Shown piece after piece: positions 18,202 through 25,989 of a DNA stretch of 64,000 bases. How positions within the stretch are numbered: position 1 is the first letter of the stretch; each line of letters begins with the position of its first letter. The notes beneath the pieces were generated by a model that had not been told where the DNA came from, searched no databases, and saw only the letters and a list, made by a program, of their open reading frames with translations. The position numbers were made by a program, and so were the translations under genes. The stretch spans positions 59,166-123,165 of the forward strand of contig JAHDHS010000004.1 of the NCBI GenBank assembly GCA_020631215.1. Direction: 5' to 3'. The stretch comes from Hellea sp. GTDB taxonomy: Bacteria > Pseudomonadota > Alphaproteobacteria > Caulobacterales > Maricaulaceae.

Positions 18202-18755
18202 AGCCGCAGCCCCTGATAAGGCATCAGCAGCGCATCGACCATCAACGGCTGCGGGATATCCGCCTCACCGCGATATTCATAGCTATGCGCAATCAACAGC
18301 AAAAGCGCCTGCCGAATGGGCATGGGAATGTCGTCCGGCGTGGGTCCATATCCGGCGATGAAATCGACCTGAACCTCTTGCGCTTCTGAGTATGCGGCGC
18401 GCCAATCCTGCCCGGATGACAGGCGAATAGGGGCCGGGCGGGCTTTCAGATTAGCCGTAAAGTCAGACGGTTCCAGCGCCTGCGTTCCTTCATCTGTCAC
18501 AATGCGGATGGCTGTGATTTCAGACGCCGGAAAGCGCGAGAGATAAAGCACCTGACCATCCGGCACAGCGCGGCACATGCGCTGCGCGCGGGTGATCAGG
18601 CTTTGGCCCAAACGGGTTTCTATCTGTCCCTGCGCGGCGACAATCAGATCGCGAATTAAATCATCCTCATCCGGCCCGTCGACACGCAAGAACGTCTTGG
18701 CGCTGTCCAGCGTGACAGGAAGAGAAGGCGGCGGATTAATATCAAAAATATGCAT
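18198..18755 (-). CDS. GTA gp6, head-tail connector
   Basis: A 185-residue connector of the gp6/DUF3199-like kind (LDSAKTFLRVDGPDEDDLIRDLIVAA, QVDFIAGYGPTPDDIPMPIRQALLLLIAHSYEYR). It is separated from the capsid gene by 193 bases that hold a repeat and a terminator-like hairpin, whereas the other morphogenesis genes overlap. That makes it the first gene of a downstream subcluster. Confidence 0.9.
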   Translation of the reverse strand: MHIFDINPPPSLPVTLDSAKTFLRVDGPDEDDLIRDLIVAAQGQIETRLGQSLITRAQRMCRAVPDGQVLYLSRFPASEITAIRIVTDEGTQALEPSDFTANLKARPAPIRLSSGQDWRAAYSEAQEVQVDFIAGYGPTPDDIPMPIRQALLLLIAHSYEYRGEADIPQPLMVDALLMPYQGLRL

Positions 18756-18784
18756 AATGGCCTTTCAAAATTTGCGCATAAGAA

Positions 18785-18806
18785 AAGGCCGCGAAAACGC
18801 GGCCTT
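18785..18806 (-). terminator. intrinsic-terminator-like hairpin inside the GTA cluster
   Basis: A perfect 9-bp stem (AAGGCCGCG / CGCGGCCTT) with a 4-base loop. On the minus strand it is followed by TTTTCTTATG, so it reads as a rho-independent terminator in the direction of GTA transcription. It lies between the major capsid gene and gp6, where full expression requires read-through. Confidence 0.6.
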
Positions 18807-18820
18807 GGGGGTGAGAGTTT

Positions 18821-18935
18821 CCTTCTCCCTTGAGGGAGAAGGTGTCACGAAGTGACGGATGAGGGTATGCTAAACTGGCTTGACTACACCCTCACCCACC
18901 GCTTCGCGGTCCCCCCTCTCCCTTAAGGGAGAGGG
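18821..18935. repeat. dispersed palindromic repeat, copy A (short form)
   Basis: A unit bounded by CTTCTCCCTTGAGGGAGAAG at one end and CTCTCCCTTAAGGGAGAGGG at the other, with internal GTGTCACGAAGTGACGGATG and CACCCTCACCC motifs. Three related copies occur at about 22870, 45406 and 55998. This copy lacks the internal CGAG..TCAT..CGAGGCT block found in the others. It has the structure of a MITE or bounded intergenic mosaic element. Confidence 0.8.
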
Positions 18936-18948
18936 AAAATTCTTGGAT

Positions 18949-20169
18949 TTAAGTCGCGGTGCGCAGAACTTTGATGGCGTCGAAATCCTGTACGCCGCCG
19001 CCCACGCGTTTGGTCGTGTAGAACAGCACATAGGGCTTGGCAGAGAATGGGTCGCGCAAGACGCGCACGCCCTGACGGTCGACAATCAGATAGCCCCGGC
19101 GGAAATCCCCAAAGGCCACCGCCGCGCCTTCGCTGGCAATATCGGGCATATCCTCCATCTCGATCAGCGGATAGCCCAGCAGGCTGCTCGGCGCGCCGGC
19201 CTCACTGGCGGGTTGCCAGATATAATTACCGTCGGCGTCTTTGAACTTACGCACCTCATTGATGGTGCGTCGGTTCATGACAAAACTGCCATTCGCGCGG
19301 TAACGCGATTTGGGCGCATAGATCAGGTCAAGCAAATCATCGACCGGATTGGCCGGATCAAAGCCGCCCGCCGTGCCCGTATTGATCGCGCCGATTTCGC
19401 CCCAATCCTGCAGGTCATTATCGGCCAGCGTATAGGAGAGAAAGCCCTTGGGTTTGTTTACTCCGTCGCCGGAGACAAAGGCCGCTGTTTCCTGCGCGGC
19501 AAAAACGTCCCGAACCTCATCCGCCAGCCAGGCATCGACATCGGCCACGCCGTCATCCAGTAAAGCCTGGGTCGCGGCGGGCATGGCGTAAAGCTCGCCG
19601 ACCGGGAAATCCAGCAGCTGTAAATCCGGCGCATCGGTTTCCAGCCGCGCCTCGGTTTCGCCCGCCCAGCCAGAGGCCGCGCCGTCTGCGCTGACGGGTT
19701 TCTTGAACAGGCCAGTCCCGATATTGCGAAGGGTCGCCAGACGCCGCATGGGCGAGCTGTCCTTTAGCGCGCTGTCAATCGTGGACTGCGTTTCCACGGG
19801 CGCGATATAGCTGCCATCGCCATCGACCGAAGAGAGTGACTTGCCTTCCAGCGCCATCAGGTCGGCCGTATCTCCGCCGCGAATATAGCTGTCCCAGGCG
19901 GATTTGGCTTCGCTGTGACCGCCCGTTTCAAGGCCCGGCTGTGACAAGGACATTGACAGATTGTCGATTTTCTTCGTCTGCGCCTCCAGCGCCGCGTTTA
20001 GCCGCGCAACCTTGTCATCCAGCAGCGTATCGGCCGAGGATTTCTGCTCGATTTCGGCCAGACGGGCGTCATTGGCCTCTTTAAAGGCGGCAAATGTTGC
20101 AGCGAAATCGGCCTTTACCTCTTTCATATCCGGGCCTATTTTGGTTTCTAATTTGATGTCTTTACTCAC
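18949..20169 (-). CDS. GTA gp5, HK97-fold major capsid protein
   Basis: About 406 residues. An N-terminal coiled-coil scaffold (ADFAATFAAFKEANDARLAEIEQ) of roughly 100 residues is followed by the HK97 capsid core (SYIAPVETQSTIDSALKDSSPMRRL, FPVGELYAMPAATQALLDD, SGDGVNKPKGFLSY, GAAVAFGDFRRGYLIVDRQGV). The prohead protease presumably removes the N-terminal segment. I chose GTG at 20169, which shares bases with the protease stop (GTGA) and has AAGGAG 8 bases upstream; the track's TTG is two codons earlier. Confidence 0.95.
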   Translation of the reverse strand: MSKDIKLETKIGPDMKEVKADFAATFAAFKEANDARLAEIEQKSSADTLLDDKVARLNAALEAQTKKIDNLSMSLSQPGLETGGHSEAKSAWDSYIRGGDTADLMALEGKSLSSVDGDGSYIAPVETQSTIDSALKDSSPMRRLATLRNIGTGLFKKPVSADGAASGWAGETEARLETDAPDLQLLDFPVGELYAMPAATQALLDDGVADVDAWLADEVRDVFAAQETAAFVSGDGVNKPKGFLSYTLADNDLQDWGEIGAINTGTAGGFDPANPVDDLLDLIYAPKSRYRANGSFVMNRRTINEVRKFKDADGNYIWQPASEAGAPSSLLGYPLIEMEDMPDIASEGAAVAFGDFRRGYLIVDRQGVRVLRDPFSAKPYVLFYTTKRVGGGVQDFDAIKVLRTAT

Positions 20170-20633
20170 GCGCAATACTCCTTTGTGATGTCGTGATGAG
20201 TGGGTCTGTCACCGATTTGAGTGATCCGCGCAGAGCGCAGCATCGGGAAGGCGGTGACAGAGACCTCCCAAAGATCGAGTTCCAATAGATTGCGACCGCC
20301 CTTTGTTCGGCCGGAGCGCCGCACGCGGTAGCCAATGGACAGGCCGGACACTGCGCCAGAGCGCACCAAGCGCGCGGCGCGGTCCGCTTCGGGCGCGCCC
20401 GCTATAATCCGGCCTGAGACAAACAGCCCCGTGCGGTCTTCAAACAACCGATCCCAAACGCCGATGGGCGTGTCTGTCTGGTGGCTGAACAGCATGGGCA
20501 GCGTGCCGCCCGGGAGGGACAGCAGGCTGCCCGCAAAGGCCCCGCGCGAGACACTATCGCCGGATAAATCACGCTGTCCGAACAGGCTGGCATAGCCGCT
20601 GATCCGCAGATCAGCGGGGATAATTTCCGTCAT
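20166..20633 (-). CDS. GTA gp4, HK97-family prohead protease
   Basis: A 155-residue HK97/caudoviral prohead protease. It starts from MTEIIPADLRISGYASLFG, with the catalytic His in PMLFSHQTDTPIG and the Ser in RSGAVSGLSIGYRVRR, typical of the family. It matures the capsid protein encoded next, with which its stop overlaps. Confidence 0.93.
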   Translation of the reverse strand: MTEIIPADLRISGYASLFGQRDLSGDSVSRGAFAGSLLSLPGGTLPMLFSHQTDTPIGVWDRLFEDRTGLFVSGRIIAGAPEADRAARLVRSGAVSGLSIGYRVRRSGRTKGGRNLLELDLWEVSVTAFPMLRSARITQIGDRPTHHDITKEYCA

Positions 20634-20648
20634 AATGATGTCCTGTGG

Positions 20649-20894
20649 TTAGCGGCGTTCGTCGAGCTTGCGCTCTATGCGGGTCAGGCTTTGCGACATA
20701 ACCGTTGTCTGGCCTTCGACGCGGGCCAGGCGCTGCGCGACGCCCGGCGCCATGGCCATTTGCGTCTCTAGCGCTTTCAGCCGCGCATCCGCCGCCCCCG
20801 CCCAGATCAGCGCGCCCGCCGTTTGCAGCATGACCGAAAACAACAGGCCGTAAGTCACCGTCCGGTCGAAATTATGTTTGCTCATATCACTCAT
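20649..20894 (-). CDS. GTA gp3.5-like small membrane-anchored protein
   Basis: About 81 residues from the ATG at 20894, which has GGAGGT about 5 bases upstream; the track's longer version starts inside the portal gene. One membrane segment (YGLLFSVMLQTAGALIWAGAA) is followed by a coiled-coil tail (RLARVEGQTTVMSQSLTRIERKL). A small ORF of this size lies between portal and protease in other GTA clusters. Its function is unknown. It overlaps the portal stop by 8 bases. Confidence 0.75.
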   Translation of the reverse strand: MSDMSKHNFDRTVTYGLLFSVMLQTAGALIWAGAADARLKALETQMAMAPGVAQRLARVEGQTTVMSQSLTRIERKLDERR

Positions 20895-22053
20895 GGCGAC
20901 CTCCTGTTTCCAGTCCCGCCAAGACGCGGCGCTCCGCATCCGTGATGAAACTGGCGGCGGAGAGTCGCGCCCAAAGCTGCGCGCGTTCCTCCGACAAGGC
21001 CGGTATATGCTCCAGATCCGGCGTCAGGGTCAGCGCGTCGCCGTAAAAGGGCCGCAGCCAGCCTTGCAGCCCGCGCGCGGTTTTACTGACCAGCGGAATA
21101 ATCGTCTGCCGCCAAAAGGCCTGATTAGCCTCATGATAATTGGCATAAGTATTATCCCCGGGCAGACCCAGCAACATGGGCGGCACCCCAAAGGCCAGAG
21201 CGATGTCGCGTGCGGCCTCCCGCCGTGTCTGGATGAAATCCATGTCAGAGGGCGACAGGCTCATGCTTTTCCAGTCCAGCCCGCCTTCCAGCACCATGGG
21301 CCGCCCGGCCCGCTTCGCGCCGGTAAAATTGGTCTCCAGTTCTGTTTTCAGACGATCAAACTGATCATCGGTCAGTTGATCCCCGGCCCGACCCTGATAG
21401 ATCAGCGCCCCGCTGGGCCGCGCGGAATTATCCAGCAGGCCCTTGGCCCATTCTCCGCCCTGATTGTGAATATCCACCGCCTGCGCCGCAGCCTGCATGG
21501 GGGGCTGTCCGAAACAATCATCCGCTGGATTAAATAGGCGTATATGAAAGATGGCGCAGCGATTTGTTGCCATGTCCCGCCGAAAGCTGCGCGTCCGCCC
21601 GCCGGTCTTATGCGCCCAGCCCATGGCGCGCCCGGCCTTATCGGTCAGCAGGCTCATCCGGTCGGGGCGCAGCGCGCGCAGCATGACAGGCCGCTCCCCG
21701 TCCAGCACGGCCTCCAGATAGGCATTCCCGCTTAGCTGTAGATAGCCGTAAAAGCTTTCCAACACTTCGGTCAGAGAGCCCTGGGTATGGCTGCGCCTCA
21801 TCATCTCGGCGGCCGGCCCTTCCGGCGCGGTGATAGTGACTGAGGCCGCCGCCTCTGAAATCATGCGGATGCAGCGATAAGCCACCGGATTGCGGCCATA
21901 GCCCTCCCGCGACAGGGCATTAAAATCAGATGGCGTCCAGCGCGCATCGCCCGTGAGCTGCAAGGCCGCCAGATGCTGGCCATATGGCGGCGGAGCTGAT
22001 TTCATGGCAGGCGGAGACGCCGCCTTGGAGGGGCGGGCAAAGGGGTTTTTCAT
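20887..22053 (-). CDS. GTA gp3, portal protein
   Basis: A 388-residue HK97-type portal (NPVAYRCIRMISEAAASV, GNAYLEAVLDGERPVMLRALRPDRM, RRDMATNRCAIFHIRLFNPADD, AFGVPPMLLGLPGDNTYANYHEANQAFWRQTI). It forms the dodecameric DNA gate of the capsid. Full length for the family. Unusually it does not abut the terminase gene: nearly 1 kb with a foreign gene and a repeat separates them. Confidence 0.95.
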   Translation of the reverse strand: MKNPFARPSKAASPPAMKSAPPPYGQHLAALQLTGDARWTPSDFNALSREGYGRNPVAYRCIRMISEAAASVTITAPEGPAAEMMRRSHTQGSLTEVLESFYGYLQLSGNAYLEAVLDGERPVMLRALRPDRMSLLTDKAGRAMGWAHKTGGRTRSFRRDMATNRCAIFHIRLFNPADDCFGQPPMQAAAQAVDIHNQGGEWAKGLLDNSARPSGALIYQGRAGDQLTDDQFDRLKTELETNFTGAKRAGRPMVLEGGLDWKSMSLSPSDMDFIQTRREAARDIALAFGVPPMLLGLPGDNTYANYHEANQAFWRQTIIPLVSKTARGLQGWLRPFYGDALTLTPDLEHIPALSEERAQLWARLSAASFITDAERRVLAGLETGGRHE

Positions 22054-22183
22054 AAGGGTTATCCTGTCACTGTCACGGCCCGAAATTTCAGGCCCAATTC
22101 CGACTATGACTGAGTTATAACCCGCTTCCCAAGAGTGAGGATTGAAACGGCGTTTTTTTTATAAGCCCTTGAAAGACTTAGGT

Positions 22184-22618
22184 TTACGCAACCTTAAACA
22201 GGGATCTAGATTGCTTGGTCTGTCCCAATAGCGCCAAAGTCAGGCGGTAATTGCTGCGCAAATCTTCGCGCATGGCCTCATCGCCCAGCATAGAGGCCAA
22301 TGTGATCGCGCCGCGATAGGCGTCTTTGGCTTTCTCGAGGGATTCCTTATCGCCTTGTTGCTTGCCCAGCATCAGCAGCGTATCGGCCATGGCTTGCTGA
22401 ATTTCTGCATGTTCGCGGGGGCAGCGTTCAAAAGAATAATAGGTACGGGCAGAGCGCAGCGCCTTGACCGCCTCACGCAGCGGCTCAAGCTCTCCGGTCT
22501 GGCGGGCGAGCGTGATCATCTGCACCGCCAAAGCGCGGTTCAGCTCGCCCAATTCCTCATTGGTCTCGGCGAGTTTTTGCGTCAGCTCGGCTTTTTTATG
22601 CTTGCGCGATTGGCGCAT
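22184..22618 (-). CDS. helical-repeat protein of unknown function inside the GTA cluster
   Basis: About 144 residues from the ATG at 22618, chosen because GGGAGAGGG lies just upstream. It is highly charged and all-helical, with a coiled-coil start (KAELTQKLAETNEELGELNRAL) and TPR-like spacing further on (ERCPREHAEIQQAMADTLLMLGKQ, EKAKDAYRGAITLASMLGDEA). No GTA homologue is known to me at this position. A perfect CtrA box lies 45 bases upstream, so it probably has its own cell-cycle-controlled promoter. It may be an insertion into the cluster or a host factor linked to particle production. Confidence 0.65.
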   Translation of the reverse strand: MRQSRKHKKAELTQKLAETNEELGELNRALAVQMITLARQTGELEPLREAVKALRSARTYYSFERCPREHAEIQQAMADTLLMLGKQQGDKESLEKAKDAYRGAITLASMLGDEAMREDLRSNYRLTLALLGQTKQSRSLFKVA

Positions 22619-22662
22619 AATAAACCCTCTCCCAGTTAAGCCATTATGATGAGTCATCTTGG

Positions 22663-22677
22663 TTAACCAGGTGTTAA
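22663..22677. promoter_or_regulatory. CtrA box (TTAA-N7-TTAA)
   Basis: TTAACCAGGTGTTAA matches the full CtrA consensus in all eight fixed bases and the spacing. It sits 45 bases upstream of the ATG of the helical-repeat gene, a position suited to activation of a minus-strand promoter. CtrA is known to control GTA production in Rhodobacter, so its presence here is suggestive. Confidence 0.7.
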
Positions 22678-22869
22678 ATTCAAGCAGATTGTGGCCGCAT
22701 TAGGGCGGGTGTGGGGGCGAAAGTGGAATACCCACGATGGAAGCGAGATACTCTTCATTCTTCCTGAAACGAGGCTTACGAACCCTTCCTTCCGTTCACC
22801 CCCTACCTTCACTCTTCGCTCACCCCCGCGCAGGCCAAGGATAAGGCGGAGACCGAATGATTCAGTACT

Positions 22870-23025
22870 TCCCCCTCTCCCATAGGGAGAGGGTGCCCGA
22901 AGGGCGGGTGAGGGGATCTGATCCCGAGAGTCATTACTCCCTATAGAGGCTCGGAACCCCTCATCCGTCGCCCGCTCATCCCTGCGCAGGCAGGGACGCG
23001 ACACCTTCTCACTATGGGAGAAGGA
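22870..23025. repeat. dispersed palindromic repeat, copy B
   Basis: Begins CCCTCTCCCATAGGGAGAGGG and ends with a CTTCTCACTATGGGAGAAGG palindrome. It carries the internal GATCCCGAGAGTCAT ... GAGGCTCGGAACCCCTCATCC block shared with copies C and D. It fills most of the 380-base gap between the terminase stop and the helical-repeat gene. The rest of that gap (about 22680-22868) is a CT-rich, non-coding stretch in which I see nothing else. Confidence 0.8.
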
Positions 23026-23039
23026 AGTATCACGCACCC

Positions 23040-24269
23040 TCACAATACCCTGATCCTTGGCATTGACCTTTGCCCGAGTAGGAGGTGGTGCACGGCCCAG
23101 ACCAGGGCGTCGGTGCGGTCGGGGCTGTGTTTTTGGGCGGGGGTTCCGAAGAGGGCCATTTCATCTTCCAGCGCATCAAAGCAGCCCGCATGTTTGACCC
23201 GGCCCTGTTCATAGAGCGCGGCGACGGGCATGGCACGGGCGGATTTGCTGCGGCTGGCATGGACGGTGCGCAGGGGGATATCCGGATCGATCTGGCCGAT
23301 GATAGCGCGGATCATCTCCCCGCCCTGATTGGTTTCCGCCAGCAGGCAATCTGCGTCCCATTTATAAAACAGATCAATCGCACGCCGCGCCCAGGCTTCG
23401 GGTGAGTAGCCCTGCACGCTGGCGTCCTGAAGGATATAGGCGCAAGCCTCTCTCCCCTGCCCGCTTTGCCCGGCCACAATCAGCCCGCAGCGATCTGACT
23501 TTGGGCCGGAGGTCGTGGGCGGATCAATCGAGATAATGATCTTTGACAGCGGCGGAGCCGTCTCCACCCGCGCGCGGTCAATTAGATCACGCGGCCAGAG
23601 CGCGCCTTCGAAATCTTCGATCAGCTCCCCGCCCAATTCCTGCCGCCCCAAAGCCGTGCCGCCATAAATATTTTTCACGGCCTGCATGAAAGCGGCGGAG
23701 AGATGCAAACTATTATCAGAGGTTTTAGCGTGAGTGACCACGGTGTTGGGCATTTCCATCAGGGCCCGCAAAGCCGGAATGGGGCGCGGCGTGGTGGTAA
23801 TGACCATGCGTGAGCCCTGCCCTAATCTCAGCGCCAATCTGAGATTGGACAGCGTATCGGCGGGATGCGCCCAAGCGCAAAATTCATCACACCAGGCGGC
23901 GTCAAATTGCGGCCCGCGCAGGCTGTCCGGGTCTTCGGCGGAGAAGATATGGCCGACCGCCCCGTTTGGCCATTTGACCATGCGGCGCGAAGGGAGGAAT
24001 TCCGGCCGCTCCGTCGGATAGCCTATGTGCAGTAACCCGCTCGCGCCTTCGAGCATTACCTCGCGCGCATCCTGCAAAGTCGGCGCGACCAGCGCAATGC
24101 GTTTGCATCCCGCATAGCGGACTTGCTCTCTAATCCATTCGGCCCCGCTGCGGGTCTTGCCACAGCCGCGCCCGCCCATAATCAGCCATGAGTGCCAATC
24201 AGGATGAGCCGTCTTCGGATCCCTCTGATCCGGACGCGACCATAGGCTCCAAGTGTGGAGCATCATCAT
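23040..24269 (-). CDS. GTA gp2, large terminase subunit
   Basis: About 410 residues from the first of three tandem ATGs at 24269; the track's longer version has 44 extra residues that do not look terminase-like. Walker A is GGRGCGKTRSG, the Walker B region is FDAAWCDEFCAW, and motif III is RMVITTTPRP. The C-terminal nuclease begins near IISIDPPTTSG with LAETNQGG and further acidic residues. It packages random genomic fragments into GTA heads. It overlaps the gp1 stop by about 70 bases. Confidence 0.92.
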   Translation of the reverse strand: MMMLHTWSLWSRPDQRDPKTAHPDWHSWLIMGGRGCGKTRSGAEWIREQVRYAGCKRIALVAPTLQDAREVMLEGASGLLHIGYPTERPEFLPSRRMVKWPNGAVGHIFSAEDPDSLRGPQFDAAWCDEFCAWAHPADTLSNLRLALRLGQGSRMVITTTPRPIPALRALMEMPNTVVTHAKTSDNSLHLSAAFMQAVKNIYGGTALGRQELGGELIEDFEGALWPRDLIDRARVETAPPLSKIIISIDPPTTSGPKSDRCGLIVAGQSGQGREACAYILQDASVQGYSPEAWARRAIDLFYKWDADCLLAETNQGGEMIRAIIGQIDPDIPLRTVHASRSKSARAMPVAALYEQGRVKHAGCFDALEDEMALFGTPAQKHSPDRTDALVWAVHHLLLGQRSMPRIRVL

Positions 24270-24648
24270 TAAATCTTCGGACGGCCTCCTCGACAATAGC
24301 GTGGATTGGGTTTCGGGGGTCTCCGAGAGGAGGGAGCAAAGATTGAATGCGGGCAATAAATCTTTCACGATCTTCAAGAGACGGGGGTGGGTAATCAGCA
24401 TAAGGCGTGTAAAGGCTTTCTTTGATTTCGGCGTCGCGCTGCTCGGCGTCGCGTTTGTAATCTTCTATGGCTTTCAGGCAGGTCGAGATCGTCCGCATGA
24501 TCCGGTCAATCGTGGCGGGGTCGGTTTCATCTTCCAATTGCTTTTCCAGCACTTTGATGGATTTGCGGATCTTTTGGACACGCTTGGTCTCTGTCGTATA
24601 GCCCTCGCGCTGGAGCTTGGTCAGGCGTTTCTTAGGTTCATCTGTCAT
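24199..24648 (-). CDS. GTA gp1, small terminase-like protein
   Basis: About 149 residues from the ATG at 24648, which overlaps the upstream DUF6456 stop as ATGA and is preceded by GGAGG. Charged coiled-coil N-terminal half (TKRVQKIRKSIKVLEKQLEDE, IDRIMRTISTCLKAIEDYKRD), acidic tail. Position, size and helical character match the gp1/TerS of RcGTA, which lets GTAs package without sequence specificity. Sequence alone would not identify it. Confidence 0.75.
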   Translation of the reverse strand: MTDEPKKRLTKLQREGYTTETKRVQKIRKSIKVLEKQLEDETDPATIDRIMRTISTCLKAIEDYKRDAEQRDAEIKESLYTPYADYPPPSLEDRERFIARIQSLLPPLGDPRNPIHAIVEEAVRRFNDDAPHLEPMVASGSEGSEDGSS

Positions 24649-25373
24649 ATTCCGGCCTCCGTGCCGTAAAGCTTGACCAGACGGCCCAGCCCGATTTTCA
24701 GGATTGTGATGCCGGAATTGCGCGCCCATCTTTCGGCGCGCTCGACCAGTTCCAGAGACTCGTCGCGGCAGCAGACGCAGATCACGCCCCGCTCTATGCC
24801 CGGCCCCATGGCCTCCCTCGCGGCCAGCAAGCGGGTTTTGGCCGTCATATGGGCGAGCATTTTACGTTCCTGTGCATCGACCCGCCGCCCGCCATCCACC
24901 ATGGGCGTGTCGTAATTCTGTGTGCTGACATACCCAGCCCCGGCCATGATGTAGTCGCGGGCCAAATGACGGCCGGCTTCGACCTCTGCCGCCGTCAGGA
25001 TAAATTCGCCATTGCGATCTTTACGCCGCGCCAGCCGCTCTAAGATCAGGCTGCGCCGATTGACCGAGGCTTTGCGGATCACCCCGCTGGGCACAAAGAC
25101 ATCGCGCTCTTCCGTCTCAGCCTGCGGGCCGCCGGGCCCGGACAGCCGCCGCACAACGCTCCCCCGAATGACATAGCCCTTTTTCGTCAGCTTGACCGCA
25201 TCTTCGCAAATTAAGCGCTCGACATCACTTTGCGTCACCCAGAACACATCTTTGCGGCGCCGCCGATTGCCATAGGGAAAGACCTGCACTTCGCTGGCCG
25301 TGCGGTTATGGTCAATAACACCCGCCACAGCCACGATACGGCGCACGAGTTTCATGTCGCCTTGCGCCAACAT
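24645..25373 (-). CDS. DUF6456 protein, GafZ-like GTA regulator
   Basis: A 242-residue protein whose C-terminal half is DUF6456 (ARRKDRNGEFILTAAEVEAGRHLARDY ... RGVICVCCRDESLELVERAERWARNSG ... LKIGLGRLVKLYG). The N-terminal half is basic with winged-helix-like patches. In Caulobacter the GTA is switched on by GafY (promoter binding) and GafZ (antitermination on RNA polymerase), and in Rhodobacter by the fused GafA. Order, size and partner make this the GafZ counterpart by inference. Its ATG directly follows the TAG of the upstream gene in frame (TAGATG), and a second ATG lies 6 codons in. Confidence 0.75.
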   Translation of the reverse strand: MLAQGDMKLVRRIVAVAGVIDHNRTASEVQVFPYGNRRRRKDVFWVTQSDVERLICEDAVKLTKKGYVIRGSVVRRLSGPGGPQAETEERDVFVPSGVIRKASVNRRSLILERLARRKDRNGEFILTAAEVEAGRHLARDYIMAGAGYVSTQNYDTPMVDGGRRVDAQERKMLAHMTAKTRLLAAREAMGPGIERGVICVCCRDESLELVERAERWARNSGITILKIGLGRLVKLYGTEAGI

Positions 25374-25709
25374 CTAGGCGGCCACCGGCATGGGTGCCTG
25401 ATGGAGAAAACTTTCCAGACGGGAAATTTTCACATCAAAGATCGGATCATCCCGATGTTCCTCCACAATCTTGCAGGCATGATAAATGGTTGAGCGGTCA
25501 CGGCGGAAAATTCCGGCGGTGCGCGATTGCGTCAGATGAAAAACCGTTATGGTCAAATACATGGCGACTTGCCGCGCCAGAACCATTTGCGGACTGCCCC
25601 GGCCCGGCTTGGTTAAATCCATATCCCGCACATGAAACTCCAGCGCCACCGCCGCCATGATCAGGCGCACACGCAGAATATCATCAGGGCTGTTTTTTTG
25701 TCGTCGCAT
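25374..25709 (-). CDS. DnaA-domain-IV-like DNA-binding protein, GafY-like
   Basis: A 111-residue protein containing the helix-turn-helix of DnaA domain IV (SPQMVLARQVAMYLTITVFHLTQ ... IFRRDRSTIYHACKIVEE) without any ATPase region. It cannot be a replication initiator. It fits the class of alphaproteobacterial regulators that pair with DUF6456. Together with the next gene it resembles the two halves of the GTA activator GafA or the GafY/GafZ pair. As the first gene of the GTA transcription unit it may autoregulate the whole cluster. ATG start with GAGGA upstream. Confidence 0.75.
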   Translation of the reverse strand: MRRQKNSPDDILRVRLIMAAVALEFHVRDMDLTKPGRGSPQMVLARQVAMYLTITVFHLTQSRTAGIFRRDRSTIYHACKIVEEHRDDPIFDVKISRLESFLHQAPMPVAA

Positions 25710-25765
25710 GAGAATCCTCTTTTCGCTATTTGGCCAGCACTATAGCCGCATATACGAATGTGAGG

Positions 25766-25797
25766 ATTATATTCCTATTTTATTTTTACGAAGTCAA
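25766..25797 (-). promoter_or_regulatory. candidate promoter of the GTA transcription unit
   Basis: On the minus strand a TTGACT hexamer (25797-25792) is followed after 20 bases by a perfect TATAAT (25771-25766), 57 bases before the ATG of the GafY-like gene, in an AT-rich 280-base gap. The spacer is longer than the usual 17, so the -35 element may not be the true one, which would suit an activator-dependent promoter. Confidence 0.45.
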
Positions 25798-25832
25798 GCG
25801 GGCTCAAGCGGTATTGATACCAAAACTACGTC

Positions 25833-25845
25833 TAAGCTCTTGATC
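25833..25845 (-). promoter_or_regulatory. possible IHF site upstream of the GTA promoter
   Basis: GATCAAGAGCTTA on the minus strand matches the IHF consensus WATCAANNNNTTR at all positions but the first. It lies about 40 bases upstream of the candidate -35. IHF is a cofactor of GafY at Caulobacter GTA promoters, as I recall. A 13-base degenerate match can arise by chance. Confidence 0.3.
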
Positions 25846-25989
25846 ATAGGCCAAAAATTATTCGGCCGGCACGCTGTGATTTTTCGAAAAAATAAAAAAG
25901 GTTTTCGCGAAAAGTGAGGAAACAAATGACTGACACTATATTCGCGAGGGCTGAAATCATTAGCCCAGCCTGCGCCAAGCATGAATAGG

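Noticed and set aside
22663-23043. 126-codon minus-strand ORF in the gap after the terminase gene, and ORFs at 45333-45648 and 56056-56614 over repeats.
   Set aside because: They consist of translated repeat sequence or the antisense of the basic proline-rich genes.
10742-25709. The phage-like cluster as an ordinary inducible prophage.
   Set aside because: No integrase, excision, replication or lysis genes, and the gene set and order match GTAs.
25374-25709. The DnaA-like gene as a chromosomal replication initiator or an origin nearby.
   Set aside because: Only a domain-IV-like helix-turn-helix is present, with no ATPase domain, and I see no cluster of DnaA boxes.
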